Shown in pieces: positions 1 to 10,631 of a DNA stretch of 64,000 bases; positions within the stretch are counted from its first letter, which is position 1; every line of letters begins with the position of its first letter. The notes beneath the pieces were generated by a model. It did no database searches and was not told the DNA's origin. It saw nothing but the letters and a program-made list of their open reading frames with translations. Source of the DNA: Flaccisagitta enflata. Its lineage: Eukaryota > Chaetognatha > Sagittoidea > Aphragmophora. The DNA lies in NCBI GenBank assembly GCA_965153355.1, contig OZ231127.1, forward strand, positions 9,052,001-9,116,000, in the 5' to 3' direction. A program made the position numbers and the translations under genes.

Positions 1-180
1 ATATTGCGCGCTCTTCTTTTCATCTGCGGCTATCAGTCAGAACAAGGTACGGACAGCGGCGTAGGGCAGGAAAATGGGCAGGGGCGTCAGGCCCCAATCT
101 GTGTCCGACTCAATACTGTGTCCGACTTACCATGTAATTGCTTTTATTCATATAACAGTTGAAAAAGTGGGTGAATAATA
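1..180. other. Flank upstream of the mariner element, no gene seen
   Basis: No coding region seen. It contains GGGCAGGGGCG and two GTGTCCGACT words that resemble pieces of the dispersed family G described elsewhere in the window, but no complete copy can be defined. The final TA (179-180) is the target dinucleotide of the adjacent transposon. Confidence 0.5.
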
Positions 181-1554
181 CAGGGTTTTTCGCGCCAATG
201 CGCCGATTAAGAAACAATGAAACTCTGCTTCTAGGCGGAGAAGCATCTTGCACGATGGCGCGTTTTGTAGGTATTGAGCTCCGATTTGTTGTAAAAATGA
301 GCGTTACATCCTGGCGCTACCGAATGACAATCAATTTTGCCGACAACAAAAATGGCAAAATCGCCAATGAGACGCTTGCGCAGAAAAGACTCGCCTTTTA
401 CCAAAACACAAGAAATCTGGATCTGCAGTCGCTGCGCGTTTTTTACACCAACGCAGGTACGACGAGCATTCATAAAACATTTTCTCGATCACAACACTCA
501 TCACAAAGCGCCGGGATCACGTGCGTTCAAGCATCTCATCCATCAAGCATCTCATCCATCAATGGCAAGAAAGTGGTGGAACAACCGGTCAAGTCAAGGA
601 ACCGGAAAACTCACAGATTACGCCAAAGAACATTGCCGCCATTGAGAAGTACTTCACTGACAACAGCAAAGGTCACCTCCGCGATGCAAGTGAAACACTC
701 GACATTAGCAGGACAACAATTTGGCGCATCCTCCAATTGGAACTTAAATGGAAGCCATACAAACCATTGCGAGTGAACATGTTGACGGAGAAAAATAAGG
801 AAGACCGAGTAGACTTGGATCAAGAGGAAGATTTTGGTCAGCGAGTCATTTGGAGCAACGAAAAGTGGTTTGTACTACACGGTGCTCCGAACTCAAAGAA
901 TGACGTCACCTGGGCGCCATGGCATCCCGAAGACGAGGAAGAGTGTCGTCGTCAAGGCGACAGCAAAATCATGGCGTGGGTGGCGTTGGTGGATGGCGTC
1001 GGACTCACAGCCAGATGGATGACGGACGAGAGCGGCCGCTCTGTTTCCGTCACTGCAGATCATTATCTTTCAATGATCCGCGACTACGTGTGGCCGGAAG
1101 TACGTCAACGTTTGTCACGTTGGTGGCAACAAGATGGCGCGATGTCGCACTGCACCAACCTCGTTTTGGATTTTGTCGGGCAGAAGTTTCGCAATTGCGT
1201 CATCTCCAGACGGTCTTCTATCCCGTGGCCACCCTATTCACCTGACTTATCACCCTTAGACTTTTTTCTCTGGGGTTGGGCCGAGAGTCACGCTCGAAGG
1301 ATCAAGCCATCAACGATTTCCGAATTGAAAACGGTGTCGAGGAAGTCATCGGATGGGTGCCAGAAGATTTTGTTCGCGCAGGAGAAGATGTGAAGCATGC
1401 CTGACGGCTTCCAGCGGTCATTTCGAGTATTTTTTAAAGTTTATGTAAAATCGGAGCTCAGGAGCTGTTCACGTATTATTTTATTTTGTTAATACAGTGT
1501 AAACTTTTTTATTTATGTCGTTTTTTTATCGGCGTGTTGGCGTGAAAAACCCTG
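181..1554 (+). mobile_element. Tc1/mariner-type transposon, 1,374 bp, TIRs and TA target duplication
   Basis: Terminal inverted repeats begin CAGGGTTTTTCGCGCCAA on the left (181 onwards) and read CAGGGTTTTTCACGCCAA on the complement of the right end (to 1554); they match with few differences over about 36 bp. A TA lies directly outside each end (179-180 and 1555-1556), the classical target duplication of the Tc1/mariner superfamily. The only coding content is the damaged transposase at 352-1393. The length and one-gene layout are normal for this superfamily. The TIRs differ at several positions and the transposase is broken, so the copy is probably dead, though it could still be moved by a transposase supplied in trans. 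Confidence 0.93.
352..1393 (+). pseudogene. Mariner-like transposase, frameshifted by a 16-bp tandem duplication
   Basis: Cut-and-paste transposase of the DDE/D superfamily, acting in the nucleus on its own TIRs. The ATG at 352 is preferred because, without one 16-bp repeat unit (AAGCATCTCATCCATC at 529-544 and again 545-560), the frame from 352 to the stop at 1393 is exactly 341 codons, the usual size. The N-terminal third has helix-turn-helix character (VRRAFIKHF, then ISRTTIWRIL). The catalytic half shows WSNEKWF, WWQQDGAMSHC and PPYSPDLSPLDFFLWG. Forty-one residues separate the Asp of QQDG from the Asp of SPLD, as in the DD41D group of Tc1/mariner. The first catalytic Asp, normally SDE or GDE, is Asn here (SNE). 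Both the frameshift and this change predict inactivity. Family assignment is by motif only. Confidence 0.88.
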
Positions 1555-1570
1555 TATATAGTATAATCGT

Positions 1571-1975
1571 TGCACACTGTATGAATCGTAATGTAATTAT
1601 CGCCAAGCCCAGCCCCAAATTTTTTTGCTTCAGCCCCATCAAGCCCGCCTCATTGAGCCACCATAACCATTTGAAAACTAATTCAAAGAATTCCTATGGG
1701 GTCCGTTGTTACTTATCGAGTCAGACCTTTGGTTATAATGACCTAGTTGCAAAGATAAAATAGCAAGCCCGCAGAAAAAAATTGCTAAGCCCCCCAAAAA
1801 TTAGGCAAGCCCCAGTTTTCCTTCTAAGAGGCTCATTTTAGTGTATGAGGAATTTACAGGTTGTAAAAGTTTCCAATTAGAAAACTGAATCACTGTCAAT
1901 GCAGACGTTGCTATTAGTGTTGGAGAAAGTAGAGTGAGTGGCTCTTTCAGTTCTTGAACATAGTTGTTTCAAGTG

Positions 1976-2019
<44 letters not shown>

Positions 2020-2498
2020 GACTGTGTGCGTGTTTGTTACACCATTTCTGCATTAAACAATTGAACTTAGTTTCTTATATTATTAAAGAAAGAACTGTTT
2101 AAATAGGTTGTTCTTTGCATCAGCAATCTCAATTCGCTTCCCTCTCCTCTTCATCTTCCTCCCACCTTAGCATAGACTCATTTACTCTTTGACGCATTGT
2201 CACCATCTCCTATCGGAAACTTTGGCAGCTCAAAAATTTGCCATACTTTAAAAGAATGGGGCTTTCATCAAGCCCCGGGCTTGGTTTTAAGAATAGGGGC
2301 TTAACTATTTTTTTGTCATATCCAGACCAAAAGTATTAAGAATCTGATACTCAAAGCAATGCATGACCTCAGCAAAAGTGTCTTAAACAATCATTTGATA
2401 CATATCATTGCTAGATAAGGCGGGCTTAATGGGGCTTACAGTTCTTTTTGTGGGCTTATGTGGGGCGGGGCTTGGCGATCATTTCATACGGTGTTGCA
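1571..2498. mobile_element. Non-coding element with long imperfect terminal inverted repeats
   Basis: The left end reads TGCACACTGTATGAA followed by ATCGCCAAGCCCAGCCCC; the complement of the right end reads TGCAACACCGTATGAA followed by ATCGCCAAGCCCCGCCCC. The match continues patchily for about 100 bp, including AAGCCCGCCT. No protein is encoded. It abuts the mariner element. A (GT)n run at about 1974-2016 lies inside. Likely a MITE or fold-back element; no clear target duplication was found. Confidence 0.6.
1974..2016. repeat. (GT)n microsatellite
   Basis: About 21 near-perfect TG units inside the inverted-repeat element at 1571-2498. Confidence 0.95.
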
Positions 2499-2563
2499 GG
2501 GGAGGGGTGCAAGTATCAATACAGAGGAAGGAAACAGATGAGATATCATTTAGTGGTTTTGAC

Positions 2564-2705
2564 TAGGGATGTGGAAGCGATTGACCGCTTCTAATTATGA
2601 GGATGGGATAGCTACTAGTATTTGAACTGTAAAATGGAAGCGGAAGCGGAAGCGGAAGCAGAAGCGGTGGAAGTGGCATGAAAATCAACCGCTTCCACAT
2701 CCCTA
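2564..2705. mobile_element. hAT-type MITE, 142 bp, 8-bp target duplication
   Basis: The ends are TAGGGATGTGGAAGCG and its exact complement CGCTTCCACATCCCTA. Immediately outside both ends is the same 8-mer GTTTTGAC (2556-2563 and 2706-2713), the target-duplication length of hAT transposons, whose ends commonly begin YAGGGATG. The inside holds a short GGAAGC repeat that extends the TIR motif. No coding capacity; it would need an hAT transposase in trans. Confidence 0.87.
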
Positions 2706-3160
2706 GTTTTGACAAAGAAAATTATGGAAAAAAAAAAGAAAAAAAATGAAAGTTTATAAAATGAAAAAATAATTTGCTAGGAAAAAAAAATTAAAAAAAA
2801 TATATTGAGGATAATAAAAAGTTTCATCATATGAAAAAAAATTCATCAAATAAAAAAAGATATTCACAAAAAAAAAGTTTCTCAGGGTCAACGGGACAAA
2901 ACGACCTTACTTTCTTTCCCACTTTCTTTCCTCTCCCATTTCTTCCTTCTTTCTTTCTCTCATTCTTTTTTTTTTCTTTCTTTTTTTTCTGTCTTTATTT
3001 TTCTTTCTATCTTTATTTCTTTCTTTTTGGGCAGCGGCCCCGGAGGGGTCGATGACCTATGGTTCCACACAGGGCAGTTTTCCGATCTGATGTCAGTGTC
3101 ACCCCCAAACCCCAAATCAGGCCTCTCAGACCCCAAATCAGGCCTCTCAGACCCCCAAAT
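2706..3160. repeat. A- and T-rich tract followed by a family N end
   Basis: 2715-2880 is A-rich and 2915-3025 is CTTT-rich with no gene. From 3026 the sequence GGGCAGCGGCCCCGGAGGGGTCGATGACC is a divergent family N terminus, followed by three repeats of a roughly 20-bp unit containing CCCCAAATCAGGCCTCTCAGA. The opposite end is not present, so this is a half element. Confidence 0.65.
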
Positions 3161-3164
3161 CAGG

Positions 3165-3335
3165 CTTTGTGAACGAGCCTGTGAATGAAGCTATCAAGCG
3201 AGCAAAGCAAGTGGAGCCCTGCAAAGTGGAGCCCTGCAGAAAAAGTGAGTGGATAGAGCGAGAGAATGTAACGAGCAACCGAGTGGCCCTTTAAAAACAC
3301 AATTGTCTGTGACTGGAAACACGCCCTTTGGCTGC
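3165..3335. repeat. Dispersed GAGCGA-rich repeat, partial copy
   Basis: Shares GAGCAACCGAGTGGCCC and the right end ATTGTCTGTGACTGGAAAC with copies at 18525-18805 and 20045-20212. Enriched in GAGCGA/AGCAAGC words. Only the right half is clear here. Confidence 0.6.
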
Positions 3336-3399
3336 GTAGGTTTGGATGCTTCAACGTTTCATTTTCTTACACGCAGAGTTTTTGAAACACGAGGCATTT

Positions 3400-4935
3400 T
3401 TCAGTTTTACCACGTCGCTTAAAATGGTGATATCTCAGCCATTTTATGGAAGTATGGCCTTAAATGTTTTTAAGAACTTCCAAACATCTTATATTAGCAA
3501 AACAAAAAAAAATTGGGGTACCCTGACCTTCAAATATTGTTTCTAGGTCAATGAACTGAGAAAACTGATTTTTTTGAGCAATTTTTTTTGTGGCTTAATT
3601 TTCCTATGAAGTCATTTATTGAGGGCCAAAATTTTTTTTCATGATGGCAGTTGCATTTATTAGGAACTTTCATTTCTAATTTGAATACATTCCATTCACT
3701 ATTGAAGTAACAATGAAATAAAAACTATTTATTTTTTGCTTCAGGGGCCCTTTTTGGGCCTTTTTAGGTACCCCACCATAGCCCCATCATTATGATTCCT
3801 GTTTTTATAATCTTTTACATCTTGTAGTGTCCCCAACTATGAATTAAAATGAACGGGACCCCTCCTTGTATCCAATTGTTTTAAGAAATCAACAAAAATG
3901 ACCATTTTTGGCATTTTTCAGTTTTACCACGTCGCTTCAAATGGTCATATCTAAGCCATTTTTTGGAAATATGGCCTGAAATTCTTTTTGGAACCTCCAA
4001 ACATCTTATAATAAAAGCAAAATAGAAAAAAAAATTGGGGAACCCTGACCTTGAAATATTGTTTTTAGGTCAATGAACTAAAAACTGAATTTTTGAGTTG
4101 ATTTTTTGGTTTTTGTGGCCAAATTTTCCTCTATGAAGCTATTTAAGAGTGCCAAATTTTTGCATGATGGTAGCTGTATTTATTAAGAACTTCCATTTAA
4201 TTTGAAGGCATTCCACCATTTGTAGTCACAATGAAAAAAAAAAAACTACATATTCTTGGTTTAGGGGCTCACTTTTGGGCCTTTTTAGGTAATTCTGGCT
4301 AATAGCCTCTAATTATTATGATTCCTGTTTTTATAATTCTATCTTTGTAGTGTCTCAACTATGACCAAAACAACGGGACCTCTTTAAACTCCTAATTGTT
4401 TTGAAAAAATTACCAAAATGACCATTTTTAAGTGCTTCCATTTTACCCGTTTCAAATGGTCATATCTCAGCCATTTTTGAAATATATTTGAATTTTTTTT
4501 TGGAACCTCCAAATATCTTATATTAGCAAAATAGAAAAAATTAGGTGTCTTCGACCTTAAAATACTGTTTTTAGGTCAATTAATTCTAAAAACCACTTCT
4601 TTTGGGAGTGATTTTTGGGTTTTGGTATAAATTTTCCTATGAATATCTAAGGAGGCCACTTACATGATGGTGAGTTGCATTTATAAGGAACTCCCATTTC
4701 AAATTTGGAAGTTTGTCCCATTCTATTTTTATAGTCACAATAAAAACTATTTTTCTGTTTTTAGTCTTTAAGGCCTTTTTTAGGTACCTCTCACAATACC
4801 CCCATCATCATGATTCTTGTTTTACTAGTCTCTGCATCTTAGTTCCCACCATGAATTTCTAAAACACTGGGTCTCCATTTACACTAAATTTTGCCAAAAT
4901 ACCAAAAATAGCTATTTTATATGGTTTTTAAAGTT
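3400..4935. repeat. Three diverged tandem copies of a roughly 515-bp unit
   Basis: The phrase TTTTACCACGTCGCTT then AATGGT.ATATCT.AGCCATTTT occurs near 3408, 3923 and 4441, each followed by the same succession of phrases (CCAAACATCTTATA, TAGGTCAAT, TTTTCCTATGAAG, GGGCCTTTTTAGGTA). A fourth start is faint near 4920. Copies are strongly diverged, so the array is old. No open reading frame is shared between units, so it is probably satellite-like. Confidence 0.8.
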
Positions 4936-5099
4936 GCTTTAAACGCCCAATGTCAGCTGGGCTGAAAAAAGTTGTTCAAGAAGTCTGAGAAAGATCTTGC
5001 AAATTTACATTAGATCTCTCTACGCAACCATACCAAGGCATATGAAGGCAGTTGTTACTGCCTAAGGGGGGACACATTTACTATCAAACAGGCCTCTAG

Positions 5100-5595
5100 A
5101 TTCTGGGGCAGCGGGCAGTGCCGCTTGTCGGCAGGCCTAAGAGAGTCTCGGCAGGTCTCGGCAGAGGAAGAAGAAGAAAAAGAAAAGAAGAAAAAGAAGA
5201 GAAGAAAAAAGAACGAAGAAAAAGATAAAGGAAAGAAACAAAAGAAAAAGAAGAGAAAGAAAAGAAAGAAGAAGAAGAAGAAGAAGAAGAAGAAGAAGAA
5301 GAAGAAGAAGAAGAAGAAAAAGAAGAAGAAGAAGAAGAAGAAGAAGAAGAACAACAACAGAAGAGATAGAAGAAGAAGAAGATAAAGAAGAAGACAAAAA
5401 GAGAACAAAAGACAAGCGGGCATGTTAAAGAGGGAAGCAACAAATCTTGGCACTCGGCAGCTTGAAGAAGAAAAGATAAGAAAAAGAAAAGAAAAGGTAA
5501 ATAGAAAAGGAGCAAAACGAATGCAAAAGAATATAAAAGTAAAAGAAAAAGAACGAAAAACGAGAGAAAAGCAAGGAAAAGAAGAAGAGGAATGA
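5100..5595. repeat. (AAG)n microsatellite with purine-rich flanks
   Basis: Pure AAG runs around 5270-5350 with interrupted AAG/AAAAG on both sides. Long frames on both strands here (poly-Lys, poly-Phe, poly-Ser, poly-Leu) are repeat translations, not genes. Confidence 0.93.
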
Positions 5596-5598
5596 AAC

Positions 5599-5737
5599 AA
5601 GGCTGGATATTACTTGCAAGACAGTCGCACCGTTGGGCAGGGGTTAATGCAAAACCAAGAAATTAGATATGCTTGTAAGGTAACAATGTACCAACTGACA
5701 CAGCAAGGTGTAGAGTTGCGTGTCCGCGATTTAAAAG
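5599..5737 (+). repeat. Family G element, diverged
   Basis: Starts AAGGCTGGATAT, has GTTGGGCAGGGG, and ends GAGTTGCGTGTCCGCGATTTAAAA. The core lacks the usual GGAC repeats. See the family G findings. Confidence 0.65.
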
Positions 5738-5860
5738 AAAAGACGGGAATGGCAGGCATTTCAGCGTTTCGGAAGGTCTCGACAAAAAAGGAAGAGAGAG
5801 ACAGACAGACAGCAACGCATAGTGACGAATTTCCTACTTGGTCAAAACGAAAGTTACGTT

Positions 5861-6357
5861 GAGAGCATGGGAAGTATGCTGAAACATCTTAACAAACAAA
5901 ATCGCGATCTCTTGCTCAAGTCATTAGAACACAAAGTAATCATCAGCTGGAATGGTCCCAAAATTCAGCATGCTGATAAGCTTATCAAAGAAACGATTGA
6001 TTCAATGCATGGAGTTGGAAAATGGCACATTGTGCAAGCCACGACTGCCACCAAACTCAAATTCTATCATGTATCTCTCGACTCGGCATGATTCTTGTGA
6101 AAATGTTTTTGAGAGCATGGGAAGTATGCTGAAACATCTTAACAAACAAAATCGCGATCTCTTGCTCAAGTCATTAGAACACAAAGTAATCATCAGCTGG
6201 AATGGTCCCAAAATTCAGCATGCTGATAAGCTTATCAAAGAAACGATTGATTCAATGCATGGAGTTGGAAAATGGCACATTGTGCAAGCCACGACTGCCA
6301 CCAAACTCAAATTCTATCATGTATCTCTCGACTCGGCATGATTCTTGTGAAAATGTT
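5861..6357 (+). repeat. Perfect 250-bp tandem duplication carrying a short open frame
   Basis: The segment 5861-6110 is repeated at 6111-6357 with no difference seen over 247 bp, so the duplication is very recent. Both copies contain the same open frame of about 75 codons (starting near ESMGSMLKHLNKQ, ending YHVSLDSA before a stop). It may be a fragment of a real exon: it has ordinary amino-acid composition, unlike the surrounding repeats. I do not recognise the protein, and no start codon, splice site or partner exon is evident. Confidence 0.85.
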
Positions 6358-6429
6358 GTTTTTCTATGAACGACTTCTCTTTCAATACCATGAATGAGTG
6401 AATGGAAGTAGTATGTGAACAAGTGACGC

Positions 6430-6626
6430 AGGGTCACAATATCGTTGGGGACGGGTGGGCAGGGGCATCCAAGCCCCATCCTCATCCCAAGTCCCTCAGT
6501 AACATACACAAAATGCATCTAAAACGCTCGTTTTCACACTTTATGACTTGTGTTGATGGTCCAATGGACCAACGGACCAATGGACCAACAAAGCCTCTTA
6601 TAAAGTTGCGTGTCCGCAACTAAAAA
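6430..6626 (+). repeat. Family G element (GTTGC subtype)
   Basis: Left part GGGTCACAATATCGTTGG then GACGGGTGGGCAGGGGC, a core of GGACCAACGGACCAATGGAC, and the end AAGTTGCGTGTCCGCAACTAAAAA. The 3' hairpin is GTTGCG/CGCAAC, and the 5' motif GTTGGGGAC agrees with it at all but one base. Confidence 0.8.
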
Positions 6627-6959
6627 CAAACAAACAGTTTTTGAGGCAAGTGGCTTAAAAGACACTTCTCTTTTGCATGATTGAAAAAAAAACCACTTCT
6701 TACCGCGTTCATTTATGTTTTTTCTTCATTTAAAGTTAGGTATAGGAGAGAGAGAAAAAAAATGGCATTCGGCAGATTCTACTAGAAAATTTTTGCTTCT
6801 CGGCAGGATAGAATAATCTAAAGGTCTGATCACCGCCTGCACGCCCGAGTTTGTCCGCGCAATGTTTTGATCGCCCACGGGGCAAAACTGTTTTGATTCG
6901 CTTCATCATGTGTTGCTAAATTATGTGGCAAAGATGCCAACTTCTCTTTCTTCTTAAGC

Positions 6960-7270
6960 GCGACAAAGCACCTCTATAACTGGCTCTGTCCTTTAGTCGG
7001 TCAATCGGTATGTCGGTTGGTCGGTTAGTCGGTCCGTAACGCATTCGTTTGACGATCCACAAGACATGTTGGCCTACTTGGCCTTGTTAGATGCTTCCTA
7101 GCGTCAATGTAAAAGGGTCTTTTTGTCCATTCGTCCCTCCATCGGTCTGTTAGCCCCTTCGTCCATCCATCCGTTACCCCATCTATTGGCTTGTCCTTCT
7201 GTCGGTCCATCCATGTGTCAGTACGTTCAGCCTCTTTATGAAAGCCTTTTTGGGCCATGAGGAGCGACTT
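6960..7270. repeat. GTCGGTC/GTCCATC-rich decayed repeat, probably family G core
   Basis: Dense GTCGGTCAATCGGT, GTCCATCCATC and GTCCGT words like the inner part of family G in reverse orientation, but the family termini cannot be placed. No gene. Confidence 0.45.
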
Positions 7271-7428
7271 CAATGATCGATATACGTTGCTTTAAGAGGT
7301 TGTTTTAACTTACGTCAGAAATTCAGGCAGTCCGTCTGTCTCTCCATTATTCTGTTTTTACATGTATCACGCTTTCACACGCATTCAGCGCAAAATTCAC
7401 AACTAGAACGCGTCAGATTTGTCTCAGG

Positions 7429-7431
<3 letters not shown>

Positions 7432-7482
<51 letters not shown>
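7432..7482. repeat. (GT)n microsatellite
   Basis: About 25 uninterrupted GT units. Confidence 0.95.
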
Positions 7483-7486
<4 letters not shown>

Positions 7487-7690
7487 AGGCATCTTAAGGC
7501 AAGGAATCAAGTGGCTCGGTGGGTGCGTCGCTAGTTTTAAGATGAGCTCTACATATCCCAGTTTGTCTGTCCATCCATCAGTCGGTCCATCTTATCATTG
7601 ATCACATCATATTCCTCGCCAAAGTGTGTAGGTAACCACCCACAAGTCACAACACTGCCGATGCCCAGTGCCCCCCCCCCCTTACCCGAC

Positions 7691-7926
7691 TAGGAAGCGG
7701 AAGCGGAAGCGGAAGTGGGAAAGGGAAGCGGAAGCGGAAGCGGGAAGGGGAAGGAGAAGCGGAAGCGGAAACGGAAGCAGAAGCGGATGCGGAAACGGAT
7801 GCGGAAGCGGATGCGGAAGCGGATGCGGAAGCGGATGCGGAAGCGGATGCGGAAGCGGAAGCGGGAAGGGGAAGCGGAAGCGAATGCGGTGGAAGCGGCA
7901 TGAAAATCCACCGCATTCACATCCCA
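7691..7926. repeat. GGAAGC minisatellite inside a relic of the 2564-2705 MITE family
   Basis: Many GGAAGC hexamers with 12-bp higher-order GGATGCGGAAGC units. The right end, ATGAAAATCCACCGCATTCACATCCCA, closely matches the right end of the hAT-type MITE at 2564-2705, and the left edge GACTAGGAAGCGG resembles its left end minus a few bases. The inner repeat has therefore expanded within a MITE copy. Frames across it encode Arg/Gly/Ser repeats and are not genes. Confidence 0.75.
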
Positions 7927-8278
7927 AGTTGTGTGCCTTGCAGTGTTCTCCCATTATTGATTTTAGAATCACTGCCTTGTTTTACCGGAGAATTTGTCCC
8001 TTTGTACTTTTACGTCCAAACTTCGCGCCTTTTTGGTCCAAACGGACTTGCTATTTCACCAACTGATGTAGATCACGTTAGTCAAAGCGCCCCCAAAGTT
8101 AACCCACGACTTCACCCTTTACACCATCGCAGAGGCTTAATGAAAAAAAAAAACGTCTCGGGCAAAATTTCAGGCCACCGTAGCAACGGGAACCTTCGTT
8201 AGGAAAAGTTTAAAGCATTTTAGGAACATATAGGGATGGTATCACTCATCTCATGATCCCAAACCTACAAATTTCTAT

Positions 8279-8425
8279 TTTTAGTCGCGTGCACGCGACT
8301 CTACAACCCACTCTGTCCGTCTGTCCATCGGTCTGTTGGTCTGTCTGTCTGTCCGTCGGTCACGCTTAGCTTTTTCGCCGCTCCTGCCCACCCGCACGCG
8401 ACTTCAGCTCGTGTATACGGCCTTG
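8279..8425 (-). repeat. Family G element (GTCGCGTGC subtype)
   Basis: Read on the minus strand: AAGGCCGTATAC, AAGTCGCGTGCGGGTGGGCAGG, GACGGAC core, then GAGTCGCGTGCACGCGACTAAA. The 5' motif GTCGCGTGC and the 3' GCACGCGAC are exact complements. Confidence 0.85.
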
Positions 8426-8479
8426 TTTTTTACCTATTTAGGTCTATCATGCGCCAAATACGCAAGCAGGCGCATGCAT

Positions 8480-9112
8480 ACGTACTCAATAGCTTGTACC
8501 TAAATGACTAAAAGCAATAAAATCAGAATTCTACAAGTAGTTCTTGTTGTGGCCATTGTCATGGCTAATGAATCATTTGCTGAAAATTTTGTTCTCGATA
8601 ATGCCTGAAATTTCCTTCAATGTAGAAACCTCAAAGTGCTTAAATCTCTGTTTTGACTGCAGATTTGAACTCTGCAGAAAAAACTGTAAATTAAAAGTGC
8701 TTTCCTTTTTTCAATATTCCTTCGGGATCATAGTCAAAATTCATCTTAAAGATATAAAAAAAGGTAAGTTTGGCAATTTTATATATAAATGAAAGAGAAA
8801 GGTAAGTTTTGCAAACTTTGACACTTATTTTGAGCACCTTCTAGTTGGAATATTGAAAAAAGGAAAGCACTTTCAATTAACAGTTTTTTCTGCAGATTTC
8901 AAATCTGCAGTCAAAACAGAGATTTAAGCACTTTGAAATTTTTGGTTTCCCATAGGCTGAAGGAAAATTAAAGGTAAGGCGCGGACAGCAAGATGCAATT
9001 TTTTCAGACCAAAAGTGATGTCATTGGAAGCCCAAGACAGCCCCACAATAAGAACTACTTGTGGAGTTCTGATTTTATTGTTTATTGTCATTTCGGTACA
9101 AGCTAGTACTCA
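8480..9112. mobile_element. Fold-back (long inverted repeat) element, about 630 bp
   Basis: The arms match inwards from AGCTTGTACCTAAATGAC (left) and the complement of GTCATTTCGGTACAAGCTAG (right), through AATAAAATCAGAA and CAAGTAGTTCTT, to an inner pair around CTGCAGATTTGAACTCTGCAG and AAAGTGCTTTCC. The inner arms (8628-8725 and 8847-8940) are almost perfect. No coding frame. Could form a giant hairpin. Confidence 0.8.
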
Positions 9113-9464
9113 AGGAAGTACAATGATTACGTCCATTTATGAAATGAGGTTTTACTTAGATTTTTTTCTACCATTGATCATCGCAGAAACTGAATCAAGC
9201 TCCTGCCGATGATTCTTGTTCTCGAAAATGCCTGAAATTTTGAGGAAGTAATTCTGCCAATAAACCTCCACGTTGGTTAAATGGGTGAGGTTGTGGGTTG
9301 ACTTTGGGGGCGCTCTATAGGACGTAATTGTAGATGACAATCGCGTAGAAAGTTCGGTCGAAGCAAAGACTGCATGGATTGTTTACATCGAGTTATCGCG
9401 GGGGCCTCAGAAAACAGAATAGTTTATTTGTGAATAAATCGCAGAAGTTGTTTGGACACAGACA

Positions 9465-9530
9465 GAAACAGGTCGCCCAAGGGCAATATGTGGTCAACGA
9501 TACCCGTTGCCCTGCATAGTATATTTGTGA
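9465..9530 (-). repeat. Short dispersed module, ends CAGGTCGCCC / GGGCAACGGGTATCG
   Basis: Roughly 50-bp block CAGGTCGCCCAAGGGCAATA...ACGATACCCGTTGCCC. The same module, in the other orientation, sits just after family N elements at 14970-15022 and 15980-16035, and diverged copies occur at 11945-11985 and 46320-46365. Here it also neighbours a family N start (GGGCAGCGGCCCCAAAGG at about 9552). Confidence 0.7.
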
Positions 9531-9566
9531 CTGTAGGTGATAGTTAGCAGGGCAGCGGCCCCAAAG

Positions 9567-9750
9567 GATTTTACTACGCAACTCTACACCCTGCTATGTT
9601 CGTCGGTCGGTCGGTCGGTCGGTTGGTCTGTCGGTCGATCCCCATTTTACTTTTTTGGCGTTTTGGGATCTTTGAGCATACTGCTCCTGCCCAGATTCCC
9701 TAGGGGCCTTCTCCAGCACTGCTCCTGCCCACCCGCATGCGACTAGGGTA
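9567..9750 (-). repeat. Family G element, 3' hairpin decayed
   Basis: Minus-strand order: CTAGTCGCATGCGGGTGGGCAGGAGCAG, spacer, a CGAC/CCGAC repeat core, then GTGTAGAGTTGCGTAG. A second isolated AAGGCCGGATACAC start occurs at 9779. Confidence 0.7.
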
Positions 9751-9885
9751 GGAACGCTTTGGCTTTTATCAATGAAGCAAGGCCGGATACACATACAAGA
9801 CGGTGCACCAGGCGTTTTCACTTGAGGTTGACGGACTGACGGACAAATGGTAGGACAGAGCATTTGGAACTGCAATCTGTTTATT

Positions 9886-10400
9886 GTGCAAATATTACTT
9901 TTCTGACTTGCGCTATCGTCGAGTTGTTGGCGTCATTGTCCACATGTTAAATGATCAGTTGTTGTCTGACTTGCACTTTGGTCGTAGTTGTTAGCTATCT
10001 TAGCCTTGCTGTCCATATGGGAAATGATCAGTAGTTGTCGGAGATGTGCTTAGATATTTAGATTGCAGTTCTTAGAATAATTGGCCTTGTTGTTGATTTG
10101 TTAAATGATCAGTAGTTGTCTGACATGCGCTTAGGTCACAATCGTTGGAATATTTGATCTTGTTGTTCATTTGTTAAATGATCAGTAGTTATCTAATATG
10201 CGCTTAGGTTGCAGTTAATAGAATATTTGGCCTTGCTGTCCATTTGTCAAATGGTCAGTAATTGTCTGACATACAATGAAGAATTCTGGCCTCCTTTTGT
10301 AAGGGCAATGTTGTTTCAACTGTCATACGTCTAAGTTGCAGTTGTTTGGATAATAGGCCTTGTTGTCCACTTGTTAAATGATAAGTAGTTGTCCTAATTC
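9886..10400. repeat. Tandem array, unit about 72 bp
   Basis: The phrase TTAAATGATCAGTAGTTGTCTGACATGCGC recurs near 9951, 10022, 10103, 10176, 10249 and 10377. A matching unit part (CTTAGGTCGCAGTCCTCTGGATAATAGGCCTTG) is found again at about 11485-11530, so the array appears to have been split by roughly 1.1 kb of inserted DNA. Confidence 0.8.
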
Positions 10401-10631
10401 CTATTCCTCCAATCATTTAGATTTCCCTTTAACACAAAATAGTATAAATTGTCCATATTCCCAGTTTATTCCCACCCCCATAGTTTAATTGAAAGGAGGG
10501 GTAACAACTAGGGAGTCGGATCCCCATAGTTCCTGTTTTTCAATTAGATTTAACCTTTGGATTTAACTTTTTAGATTTAACTTTCCCGTGCAATGCCAAA
10601 AGTCAGCACAAACATCTATCCCCTAACCTAA

